NCBI GenBank assembly: GCA_001599975.1
Contig: BCIO01000003.1
Coordinates: forward strand, 2,288,677-2,352,676
Origin: Cystobasidiopsis lactophilus
Lineage: Eukaryota > Basidiomycota > Agaricostilbomycetes > Agaricostilbales > Chionosphaeraceae
Direction of reading: 5' to 3'
Length of the DNA stretch: 64,000 nt
Shown here piece after piece: positions 1-10,769 of the stretch. The translations under genes were made by a program, and so were the position numbers. The first letter of the stretch is position 1; every line of letters starts with the position of its first letter. The notes under the pieces are model-generated. The model searched no databases. It was not told the origin of the DNA and saw nothing but the letters and a program-made list of their open reading frames with translations.

Positions 1-1432
1 TCAACTTGTATCGTCTGCATTGGTGGCCGGAGCGGCTGGGAGGCAAAATCTCGTACTTCGTGTTCTGGCTCGGCGCCTTGCTCGTCGCGTTTGCGCTTCA
101 TCAGCTGGACTTGTTCGGCTCAAGGAACAGATGGAACCACAGGCAGCCAGGTGACAATGGGGAGAGCGATGTTGGACAGGATTGGGAGAGAAAAGGACTC
201 TACACGGCGCTGGCAAGCTGCACCATGGCGTTCGTCCCGTTCTTCCGTCTTGATCTTTGTCAAGCTTGATGTATAAAGGCCCAACAGACTACCAGCGTGG
301 GCTTGCTTCTTGAAGCTGCGGCGAGACAGGCGTCAGAGCTACCGCCATTCCATGACCGTCATGCAGAAGACGTTCTTAGAGCGCCAGCTCACCCAGCGCA
401 TGCCGAGGTCCTACAAGCGCTTTCTTTGGTTTATGCTGTGCATCCTCATTGCGCTCTCGGCCCTCACTGCCGGGCAAATGTTCGCCTCCGTCTTCTTGGC
501 CACCTTGCCGCACAATTCCTCGGAGGGGATCGTCTATGTGTGGACCTGGATCATGAGCGTCCAGATCTTGGCCTCATGTACGAGCTGGATCCTGGAGAAC
601 AAGATTCGCTCAAAGGCCCTGCTCTTCATCTTCCGCGTGAGTCTCCGTTTCGCATTGCCTGCCGTAGCCGAGCCTTGGCCTAACGCCCCAACGCAGTATT
701 ACTATTATCTGGCCTACTTCATCTTCTATCGCACACTGTTTGCCCGCTTGCGATCGCCAGACCAGTACCTCAAGATCCAGGCCATCAAGTCAGTTTCTCG
801 CTTCGTCATATGAGTCCTCGCTCAAAATGGGACCACAGCTCCCTCTGGGTCATCATCGCCCATCCAGCTGCGTTCTCGAGGCCCGTGTGGTGGCTCATGA
901 AGCAGGTCATCGCCTACGACAAGAGCTACGAAGACCACTGCGACTTCTTGGCTGTCTCCTTTTATCTCCGGAACGTGGCCGAGAATACGACCATCGTTTG
1001 CTTTCTGGGCTATTTGACCATCTTACGTTCGTGTTCGCCGCCATATTGTCGAGTGAAGGACCGCACTGACGAAGTCCAAACAGACTTTGGGCCGAACGTT
1101 TCGGTCTTTCCCTTCTTCGCCCTCGACCATCCTACCCAGCATGATCCGTACAACTTTCGCCTCACTTCTATCGCCACTCTGGTCATTTGGGCTTCTGAGC
1201 TGGTCTCTTCCTTCATTGCACGGCGCTTCATCGGCTGGATCCACAAGGTCAACGTCACCGAGGCGGGGCTGGAGGAGATGCGCAACTACCCAGAGCTCTT
1301 GCCCGCGTTAACGACCACCAGCGTCCATGTCATCTCGGACATCGTGAGTCTTGGTTCTCTGGGGGCAAAATCCAGGACTGACTCAATTTCCTCTCCCAGT
1401 TGCTTTTTCTCATTAGACTCAATTTCAACTAA
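1..1432 (+). CDS. Unknown multi-pass membrane protein, 5' end cut off by the window
   Basis: The window opens inside this gene. Several short exons on the plus strand encode hydrophobic helices (for example around 40-110, 410-500, 700-740, 980-1020 and 1160-1215) separated by polar loops. The reading frame shifts between blocks in the way short fungal introns predict. The last join is clear: GTGAGT at 1344 to an AG at 1398-1399, giving a C-terminus ending LLFLIRLNFN with a stop at 1430-1432. I do not recognise a named family. The pattern (five or more helices, conserved aromatic patches such as YYYYLAYFIFYRTLF) suggests an integral membrane protein of unknown role. The exact exon chain before 310 is uncertain. 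Confidence 0.6.
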
Positions 1433-1669
1433 TCACGTTCACAACCAAATGTACACAGAAGGGGGTCTTATGTGGGCACTTTGACAATATCATGCATTGC
1501 GATATCCGCCTCGTCTCATGGGAATGTTTTTTGCTTTGCTGTGGCGAGAAGGAACTGTGCCACTTGTAAAAAAACATGCAATTAGAGATGAACAGTTATG
1601 TTTAAATGTCCGTTGTGTCTATGTGAAATGATGTGTTGCTATAGGAGTGTCCAAGCTGCACTCGCTGCC

Positions 1670-4625
1670 TTAGCTGTCGAAATCTTCCACGACCAGGTCG
1701 ATGTTCGCCCTGCCAGGCTGGATGCGCTCGCTGACCAAGCGCCGTACCACCGTGTTGAGCGTGACTGGGCCGCAGCAAGCGACGATGAGGCCACCAGCTG
1801 AAGCCGACAAAACTTCCTCGTCCAGCAGGGTCTTCAAGTTTGGCCGGCCCGTTCGCGTCAGCTCCGCCATAGCGTGCAAATCCGATTCGTCTTGTGGTGA
1901 GACGTCAAGAGGAATTCCCGCAATGTCGTCGTAGAAGAGGTTGGCGGGGGCGTTCATCATGGTCGAGATGGTGAAACTGGAGCCATGCGGCGAGTCTGGC
2001 ATCTTGTTGTAGCGCGTCGGCGTGGGAGGTGCCAAAGTATCTTCAGATTGAGCTGACCCGCGTCGTGTATCGAGGAAGGCGGAGCGTGATGGGGAAGGAG
2101 GGTACTGCTCGTGAGTTGCGGAGGCCGTCCGGTTGGACCTGAACTTGTCCCGCAAGCTCTTGATCGTCTTCTTCGAATTAGCCCGTCGGAGTTTGCCTTC
2201 CTTTTGAATGTGCTTGGAGAGGTTGACTTCGGCAGTCGTCATGACCTCTTCCTCCCCATCGAAGTGGACCAGATCTTCTTCGACGATTCCTGCTGCTGAA
2301 GACGGTCGATCGGCAGAGTCTCGCGGCGAGTCGTCTTCGCTGTCAAGCTCTGAGTCGGCGCTATACCGACGCGAGTTGTCCTTTGCAAAGCCAGGCCGGG
2401 GCGGTTCAAGCACATCCTGTGAGGCGTTGGGCGTGTCGTAACGATGCGTAAAGGCAGACGAATTGGGCAGTGCGGCTTGACGAGTGACATAGAAGTCCAC
2501 TTGAATAGAATCGGGCGGGCACTTGGTCATGGCCCGTCGCACGGCCGGCGCAACCCATGTCAAGTGGGCTGGATTTGAATACGTTTTCAGCGTCGAAAAA
2601 GCATTCTGCCAGAGAGTATAAGCTTACAGAACTCCTTGAGGAGCCACACCAGCCGGACTCGGGTCGTCTTGAAGTTTGTCGGCCGCCGCGCCAATTGAGC
2701 GCAGCAGTGCTCGAAGACGGCCATGCCAAAACTGATGCCGCTCCCGCCACAGACGATCAAGACCGTTCCAAAGTCCTCATACCGCCCCCTTGAAGCCGAG
2801 CCGACCGGTACAGAAACGCAAGCCCGGATGAGAGACCCGTGGCTGTTGAACGTCGCGTCGTTCGACGCTTGCTGGCGCTCCTCGACCAAATGATTCCATA
2901 GTGCCCGGCTGAAGCCTTTCCGGACGCGGAGAAGGAGGGTGATGGTCGAGCTGGACTCCGGCTTCGTGATGCGATCGTCACCACTGGCAATCGTATAAGG
3001 GTGGCCTTGCCACCAGCGGACTGAGGGGATGTTGAGCAAGACGTGTTGGCCAGTCCGCCACCAGAGGCGCTTCGGAGTCTTGAGGGTGAGGCGGATGGTG
3101 CGTCCGGGCAAGAGCTGAGCAACGGCAAAGCCTGGTGGCGGGTCCAGCTCGTACCGCGGCGGCGCTACATGTGAGCTGGGCTCGCGGTGCATGACCGGCC
3201 GAGCTCCTTCCGGTAGCAGGTGGTTGTCAGAGTACATGTAGGTGGGAAACTCTTGCGCCTGGTCATCGCCGTCAGTGAAGGACGTGCCCTTTTCTGTCTT
3301 CTCGAGAGTAGGGTTGGCTAGTCGCATGAACTCGGTGCGCTGGGACCTCTTGGAAGAGAAGCCGAGGCCGCTGAAGAAGCCATTGATCCAAAGCCAAAAG
3401 AGCGTTCGGAAGCCGCGTTCGACTCCCCACAGCGCGAGGGCAATGAAGCAGTATGGCTAGTCGCCCTCGATCAGCTGTAGTTCATCAAAAGTCCAAAACG
3501 GAAAGTGCGAACCCCTAGGTAGCGATAATGCAAGCCGCAGCCAACCAAGAATGTGATGACGAGGGCGGTGTGGGAGTAAAAGAAAAGCTCGTAGTAGCGC
3601 TTTCGGATGGGCGGCAAAGACAGAAGAGTGATTCCGCAGATGGCGATGTACGCTACGGCGCCGGCTCTGAACCGCCAATAGGACCAAACGTCAACAAAAA
3701 CGGAGCGGCCAAAGGGGTCTTTGTCTTTGACCAGCTGGATAGTCCAGAGCACTACATGCACGGTCGACATGGCAAAGACGATCCTGCCGAACCATTGGTG
3801 GAAGAAGGCGACCTTGTTGTAGCCGAGGTCGGTGATGTAAGGGATGGCGAAAACGGCGAATGGCCAGAGCTTGAGAGCCAATGCCACATTGAGCGGCAGA
3901 AGAGCGTAGGCAATCATTCCCACGCGAGAGGAGCTGGTCCAAAAGTTCTTGTAGATCCGGTAGTTGATCGAGCTCAAGAGAGGATCGTTGTAGGGCTGGT
4001 GGTAACGCCACCCTTGAGATGACTTCCCTGGATAGGAAAAACATACTTACTGCCCATTTGTTCGGGTTCAAATCGCCCCTCTTCTCCAAGTCGGAAAGTG
4101 GTAAAGGTTCTGGTCGCAGCAAGCTGCGCCGGCCATTGTTGGTGCTGAAAGTTGTCCTCGGCGGACTGGCAGAGACAGCGGCCGGACAGACCCCGTTTGA
4201 CCAGGTGCATTCTGTCGGCGCCAGGTAGTCCGGTCCGATGTACGAGAGGCAGAACACGGCGGCGACGCTGACGAGCAAGACGAGAACGAATCCCAAGGAC
4301 GGCGAAACCCAAAATCCTCTATTCGTGCGGTCGCATCTATCACTCAGACTCAACAGAATCAAAGAGGACGACAGACGAACCTTTTAGAGCCAGCCTTGGT
4401 GGACCCAATCTGCACCCGCTTCATGCCATACTTCCTGACCACCGCCCCGGCTGTCCCACCGCTCCGCCGCCTGGTCAACACATGCACAATCGAGTACAGC
4501 ACCCATAGACCGCCAATCACGATCCAGAAGATATAAGCGTCTGTCGACCCGAAGCCTAAATAAAGCGCATGAGGCATCAAAACAGCGCCTCCTCTTACAG
4601 CGGAAAGAGGGCCAGGAGAGCTCAT
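1670..4625 (-). CDS. Ferric reductase-type transmembrane oxidoreductase (FRE family)
   Basis: This is probably a plasma-membrane or vacuolar metalloreductase that passes electrons from NADPH through FAD and two hemes to ferric or cupric ions. An N-terminal helix precedes an extracytoplasmic segment with two Cys (TECTWSNGVC). The ferric reductase helix block follows, with paired histidines in FFHQWFGRIVFAMSTVHVV and FYSHTALVITFLVGCGLHY. After an intron (about 3463-3525), the FAD motif HPYTIAS, the nucleotide-binding motif CGGSGISFG and the terminal ACCGP motif are all present. A Ser-rich loop of roughly 170-200 residues is inserted between FYVTRQ and LIVACCGP. The ATG at 4625 is the earliest one in frame with the first clear exon. 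An upstream ATG near 4828 opens a Ser/Thr-rich frame that might be a further exon, but I could not join it in phase. Confidence 0.88.
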
Positions 4626-4994
4626 GGGCCAGCAAGTACGGCTCAGTGAAGTATCTGCAAGGCACCCGTTGAGCCCGAAGCACTTGTCTTGAGGCGGATT
4701 CGGCTTCCTTACGCCAAGAGCGAGTTGGTGTCCAGGGGCGAGTCGGTCGAGCCAAAGGACGCCGCTGTGGACGTCCCAGTGCCGCCTGGCAACGTCGCAA
4801 TGGACGCGAAGGACAAGGTGGTCGTCATTATAGCATCGCCTGGACGTGTTGATGGACGACGCAGTTTGACATTTGTTTTGCGCTTGGGGTCTCTGCCAGC
4901 TGCGCGGTCATATGCACGAGGATCGGATTTAATTTTGGGTGGCGTCTCCATGGATCTCGTGCAAGGCATCGTAAAGTAGCATACAAGCTGACGT

Positions 4995-7687
4995 TCACCC
5001 GTCGTGCGTGGGATCCGTGCCCAGCAAAGCGTCCAGCGAGGCTTGGATCGACCTCTGCTGCTCCTCTATCGCATCCAGCCTGTGCCGCAGCTCGTCTTGA
5101 TCCACACCTGGCTTCAGAGGAGCGTAAAGTTGAGCCAGGCCAGTGTAGCGGCGCTGTCGAATCTGGCCAGACTGCGAGGGCGTCGGTGAGCGCATGCCAA
5201 GCCTTGAAGGCTTCTTGGTCCGATGCGCAGGTCTCTGGTCGTCTTTGCGCGAAGGGGCAGAGAGGTCGAGATCGGCTTCGTCGTTGGTGTTCATGGTGTC
5301 GAAGACGGCTTCGATGTCGGCACGAGGGTTGAAGAAGCTGGTACTCTCCCGAATGAAGGTCGACCAGAAAGACGACTCCTTTGTGTGGCTAGAGCGCCAG
5401 GAAGCCGGCAAGAAGTTTCGATGGCGGCCCTCAGCGATTGCCACCACAATGAGGATGGGGCTGGACAAGATGCCTGCACTGCGTTTCAGCTACTCGTTTC
5501 GCCACCAGGAAGGCACTGCCAAAGCTGCCATGGTATAGAACGTAGACATACGGGTGCAAAGAACATTCAGCGAGTGAAAGCGCCTTGGGTTCATCGTGAA
5601 GCGAACGGGGACGAGGAAGAGGAAGGCGAGCAGGTTGATGGGAGGTTGGTAGTTGAAGAGTCCGTCGCTCTTAATGCCTTGGAAAATGACCACTGGAAAG
5701 CGCTTTAGGTCTCGTGGAAGTCATTTGAGTTCTTCGAGTGGGCTCACCAGTCCGCCTGTAGAGACCCTCCGCAGCCGTGTCCTTGTCGATGTTGGCGAAG
5801 GTCGCCGTCAGGATCGCCACCATGACGGTGAGCAGTAGTGTGTTGGAAAGGCATGCGTAGACGACCTTATGATGGTTTGGAAGGCGTCATTTCAACGACT
5901 CTTTTGGGCTCAGTGACATGCTCACATAGAGGATCGGCCCAAGGATGGGATGAAAGTTGGGCGCGACCTGCGAGACAAATCAGATCTTACAACAAAAAGA
6001 AGGGCTGCGAGGCAGCAAACGCACTTCAATGCCAGTACCGTCCAGACCAAACCTTCAGAAGCGGAAAAGCATCAGCCACTGCGACTCCTTGTTTTCTAAG
6101 GTGCCTGCTCACCAGATCCACACCATGTACTTGGAAATCGTGGCCAAACTGTACTCCTTCCCAGCCAGGAGCCACAAAGAGTACAAAAAGCCAGAAAAGC
6201 ACCACATGGCCAGAAACATCAAAACCGCAAAGTTACCGAGCATCGCCCTGACAGCGAGCACCATGACGTTGTCCGACAAGACGGTGAATACTAGGCGGGG
6301 CAAGAGAAAGACAGCGGCACAGCTCAGCACGTTGTGGTGCTGCACGTAGTCTCCTTTCCCCAAAAACCCCAAGTAGCTGCGCGTGCTCCTTTTCAGCGCT
6401 GGCGGACGAGGATTGAAAGATGTCACCTACACCATGAATGTGAGGCAGAACATTGCATCCACGCTATTCCACAGGTTTGCGGCGAAGACTGAAAACCATC
6501 CGCCAGGTGAGCTCAACCGAATGCTCCAAGCGACCTCAAAGTCCTGACCTTTCCATCCATGCTCCAACGTAGAAGTGAACTTGTCCAGAGTGAAGCCCAG
6601 GCCATAAATGATGAACCACCATTCGGCGAGGTTTGGGGGGTGGTTGATAACACGCGTTTCTAGCACTAGAAAGTAGGAGCAGAAGAGAACAAGGAAACTG
6701 ACAACGGACTTTCAGTCTCAATTTAAGAAAGCAAGGCGCAAAGGACAAACTAGGTGGTTTCTAAGTAGGACCGAATGCGAGGGACCTGAAGTCGATAGTG
6801 ATCAAGGAAAGGTGCGGCGACAGGATCGTAGATGGCGATGGGCTGACGTTTTAAAAATATAAGCACAGCATTTTGAGAGACGAAGCTCGACGCAAACCTT
6901 TCGCTTGTAGTTGTCGGGCAGAATGTGCAGAGCCGCTGTGGCGCTGTACACGATTTTGCCCACGTAGACTCCCTGGACGACGGTCTGGCAGGCCTGGGAG
7001 CGAATGAAGTTCTTCGCGCTGGAGAGGATGGCCAGCTCAAGGGCTGAGGTTTGCGCCTTGACGGAAGGGGGAGAGGGGTGCTTGTCCGCGGCTGCCATCC
7101 GAGTCGCATAATCTTCTGGCAAGACCGACTTTGGTGCACCCTGCCACGGATCAAAGTTGCGAGCGAGGGCATTGGCCAACTTCAGCAGCTTGCGGTCGTG
7201 AGAGTACCGGTCGGCCGACTCCTCTTCGTCGTCGTGCATGCGCCTGAGCACGCAGGTGGCCAAGATCTCGCAAAGCGCAGCTCTTGTAGCATTCACACTG
7301 TGGTAAGAAAGGGTGACGGAGGAGCGTTTCAAGAAGTGGACTCGGCAGGTGAAAAGCTGCAGAGTCAAAATCGGGTGTGTGAGAGACCACAGTCGCCAGA
7401 GAGCAGCACTATGACCAGTGACTCACGCAGAACAGGACAGCCGGGTTGTTTAGAGCACAAAGCTCTTCCTCGAGTGGGCGAATGACTTGCAGGGCAATTC
7501 GAGGGCTGGCGAGCTGTTCAGTCGAGAGGGGCGTGTCGATCATAGAGACGAAATCGGCTCGAATCTTCTTGATGAGGGAGAAGACTTCAAAGTCTTTCTT
7601 GATGAAGGACGAGTCGGACGGCACCCGCATGAGAGGCGCCCTCTCTGGGTCATGCTGGGTGTTGCTTGCGCTCAACGTCCCGTACAT
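4995..7687 (-). CDS. YVC1: YVC1-type TRP-like vacuolar cation channel
   Basis: This is a predicted Ca2+-release channel of the vacuolar membrane. The N-terminus starts at the ATG at 7687 (MYGTLSASN) and runs into the family's cytosolic helical region (FSLIKKIRADFVSMIDTPLS). A soluble block follows (MHDDEEESADRYSHDRKLL), and then a series of transmembrane exons (ILPDNYKRK onward, WWFIIYGLGFTLDKF, NVMVLAVRAMLGNFAVLMFL, YSLWLLAGKEYSLATISKYM). The C-terminus is cytosolic, acidic (EAVFDTMNTNDEADLDLS) and ends with a short coiled coil (RLDAIEEQQRSIQASLDALL), as in yeast Yvc1. At least six introns interrupt it. The order and content match fungal Yvc1 homologues, so I am fairly sure of the family. 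Ion selectivity and gating cannot be read from the sequence. Confidence 0.85.
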
Positions 7688-7909
7688 CTTCTGATGTTCC
7701 CTTGCCACCGCAGCTGGTCAACCTGACCAGCCCTGTGGGTCTAAGAAGCCGATAAAATAGGTGTCCAGCCAATTTTGTGCCAAGCTGTCGGACGAAGCAA
7801 ACCAAAGAGGCTTGGCTCCTGCGCGGCCATCCGATTTCGCTTTGGGCGGGCTCGCGGTTCTCATGCGACACTTTGAGGGTATCTGATCATGCGTTTTGTG
7901 TCTCTGAAG

Positions 7910-9903
7910 CTACAACGTCTCGAGGTATGGTACATTCACAAGCATTGTCGGGTGAGAGTTCGCCACCAGTCTAAGAGCCTGCCCCAGGATGGTTGCCTTC
8001 GGCGCCACCCGACCCCTGGTGAGCAATGTAGCCCGTGCCCATGCTATCCAGAGAGCTGCATAATGGAGGAAATGAGACGTGCAAAGGCACAGATTGGAGA
8101 AGTCGACGAACCCTTCTTTCTCAAGAATGTCCGCTGCACGCTTCAACAGCCTCTCGAAGCCATCCATGCCACGCTCGAGCACGTCCCTAGCATGCCTTTT
8201 AGATGACAAGGAAGAGAAATAAGGAGGAAGACGGACATCGGCGGGCCAAAAGAAATGCGGACAAAGTGATGGCAGGGCGAATCGAACAAATTGCGACCTG
8301 CCAACAGAACATTCAGTCCGTCTTGATATGATAGAGATCAGCTAGTCAGGAGGACGCACGGTGGCTGGGGTTCACATCGAAGCTGAGGCCAGGCACGACG
8401 ATCACTTTTTCCTTGAGCAGTTCCTCGAACATGGTCATGCCGTTGTTCAAGGGTGGTGGCAACGAAGACAGGTCGAGCCATATGTAGAACGTGGCTTGGG
8501 GCGGGCATTCGACAGGCAGACCCATTTTGGCGAGGCGGTCTAAAACGTAGTCCCTCTTTTTCTTGAAGTGGCGTTGGAGGGCGACCTTCTCTTGATGGAC
8601 CTGGTCCAGATTCTCAAGAATTGGGATGGCCATGCGTTGAATGACGTGCGATGCGCCGCCGTCCAAGAAGGAACCGCTCTGGGACAAAGCGGTGATGACG
8701 TTTTCAGGCGCGACGACCCAGCAGCAACGGAATCCTGGCAATCGGAAGTTTTTTGTGAGGCCATCGATGATAATGACGGCATCTTCGTTGACATCTTCAA
8801 CGAAAGCTGCGGCGGAATGAGAAACGCCTTCTTCGCCATCATAGAACTGCCCCGGACAATGAGCGGCATCTCTACTTGTAACCGGCAAACAGCTTACGTA
8901 GCAAGAATAAAACTCGTCCAAAATAATAGAGCAATTTCCCTGACGGCCGATTTCAGTCAGCTCTTTAAGCTCATCGCCGATCAGCGCCTGCCCGGTCGGG
9001 TTTCGTGGGTTGCTGGCCACAATAACCGAGATGCCTTGGTTTGTGACCGTCTTCCTTAGGTCGTCGATGTTGATCTTGTACTTGTCTTTGGGCGACAACG
9101 CCGTGGGGATGGGCACCAGTCGCTTGAACATGCTCAGCATTTCGTCGTAAGCGGTGTACTCGGGAACCGCGAACAGAGTCTGTCTCATTGCTTCAGATGT
9201 TGTTCCTCAAACGACCGCCGAAAACTCACGTAAACGTCGCCAACAACGGCTGCGACTCTGCTGAGGCCAGCGCGGCCGCCGGGGACGATGCAGACATTCT
9301 TGTATGTGTACTGCGACGCCTTGCCTTTGCGATAGGTGGCATTGTAGAGGTTGGCCACCACCTCACGTAGGGGCTTGATGCCAGTCGTTGGGGCGTACTC
9401 GAAGATGTCATCCCCGAAGGGCGTGAAATCAAACGACTTCGGGCGCGGCGGAGCTCCAGGAATTGGGCCCGTTTCTGGGGCGCCCTGTCCGAAGTTGGCC
9501 CACTCTGGATCTTCGTTGCCTTTGAAGCCATTCGCTGTGGCACGACTGGCAAGAAGCCTTGAGACGGCGTCACGGACTCGTTCAAAGACGACTCACTCGG
9601 TGGCGTAGATGACTCCCGTCGCGCCAGGGGACTGTACATATTCCTGTTAAGCATTAAGTCCTCGAAAGAGACCAATGGCCGCACAATGATGCCAGGCAGA
9701 GGCTAGGGAACATTTCAATCAGCCACCAACTTTCAAGCGGTCTGCGCGATAGACTGACCTGTTCGTCCGAATGGGTGTCAGCCTGCTCCTTTTTGGGCTG
9801 CGAGGCTCTGCAGGGGAGGGCGCAAAAGGGGTCTATTTATATATGACCAGAAGAGCCAATTAAGCGGCCACGATACCTGAAGAGCTGATGTGCTGGCGCC
9901 CAT
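7910..9903 (-). CDS. Class I/II PLP-dependent aminotransferase
   Basis: A fold-type I aminotransferase of unknown substrate. The spliced N-terminus (MGASTSALQ, then PKKEQADTHSDEQ, then PLPGIIVRPLVSFEDLMLNRN) joins in phase through three introns to the catalytic body (EWANFGQGAPETGPIPGAPP). Family landmarks are ASNPRNPTGQ, ILDEFYSCY (Asp and Tyr contacting PLP), the Schiff-base lysine in DGLTKNFRLPGFR, and a C-terminal Arg region spliced as NPSHRRNLFDSPCHHFVRIS. That last part needs an intron at about 8281-8342, and a second short one at about 8190-8230, before DVLERGMDGFERLLKRA. The C-terminus runs unusually far past the last family helix (to 7910), so the end may be shorter through another intron. 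The start at 9903 rests on phase-consistent splicing; an in-frame ATG at 9654 is an alternative. Confidence 0.83.
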
Positions 9904-10400
9904 TGTTCTTGTATAAGCGGGCGTAACAGGTCCATGCACTAGGAAGCACGGTACCTTCGGAGTCCTTGTCGTGGAGGATCTGGCTCTTGCTCTTGGCCTT
10001 CATCTTGGAGGCGACGGCCAAAGCTGAGAACGCCATCTCTTGCAGTTCTGCTCTCCGATCAGCTCAGCTTCACAGCTCATTCTTGTCTCTCGAAGAATCT
10101 TCAGAGACGCACAGCTTCAGACGCGTTGGTCGATCAATCCCACCAACCACAGGCAGCGCAAAAGAAGTTGAATCGAGCTCGTGACCCGGGCTGCGATTCC
10201 CAGCAAGCCCATTTCTGCCTTTCTGTGCCTGCTCGAAGCCTAAGCCTCTGTACAAAGCTTTGAGGCTCTTCCACAATAAGACCGGCAAGCCAGAGGATTC
10301 CCAGCACTGCACACAACCCTGCACATCAATCCCCGGGCCCTCACGCCAAAGATCCCGACCGTCCTGTTGCCCGAGGTCATCCTTGGGTCGACCCTTTTGA
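9904..10400. promoter_or_regulatory. Divergent intergenic region between aminotransferase and GATA factor
   Basis: No supported coding exon lies here. A plus-strand pyrimidine-rich stretch and several short open frames are present, but none has family support. It should hold the promoters of the minus-strand aminotransferase and the plus-strand GATA gene, as well as any unplaced first exon of the latter. Confidence 0.5.
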
Positions 10401-10769
10401 TTTTCCTCTGAGACCTTTCGCCACTGTGTGGATGCGTGCTTGAAGTTGGTGAGTGCAGCTCCGCCCCGCCCTGGCACCGGAGCAGCGCTGAACCAAGCTG
10501 GCTCCGAAAGACGCCGTCACCCAAACGCCCTGCCAGCCAACGGAGTCCAGCTCCGACCAGCTCCCACCCTGGACGCCTCAACCGACCCGTACAAGGACTT
10601 TGTTCACGCAGAGTCCCCGGACTCGAACGGGTCGACTCGGTCGAGCAGCACGCCCAGTTCAGACCTGGCGCCGCCGACCGCTTTGACGTCCCTGTCCACC
10701 TCGCCCGACCTCTCGCACCGCCAGGAGTACAAGCCGGTCCAGCCGAGGGAGTTTGCCATCCCTCACAAC

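Noticed and set aside
4709-4828. Ser/Thr-rich open frame (MTTTLSFASIATLPGG) upstream of the ferric reductase start
   Set aside because: It could be the first exon, but the only good donor leaves two bases and no acceptor in the next 150 bp restores the reductase frame. Kept as a note, not a feature.
9834-9843. TATATAAATA on the minus strand, a perfect-looking TATA box
   Set aside because: In the best gene model it lies inside the first intron of the aminotransferase, between MGASTSALQ and PKKEQ. It would matter only if the start at 9654 is the true one.
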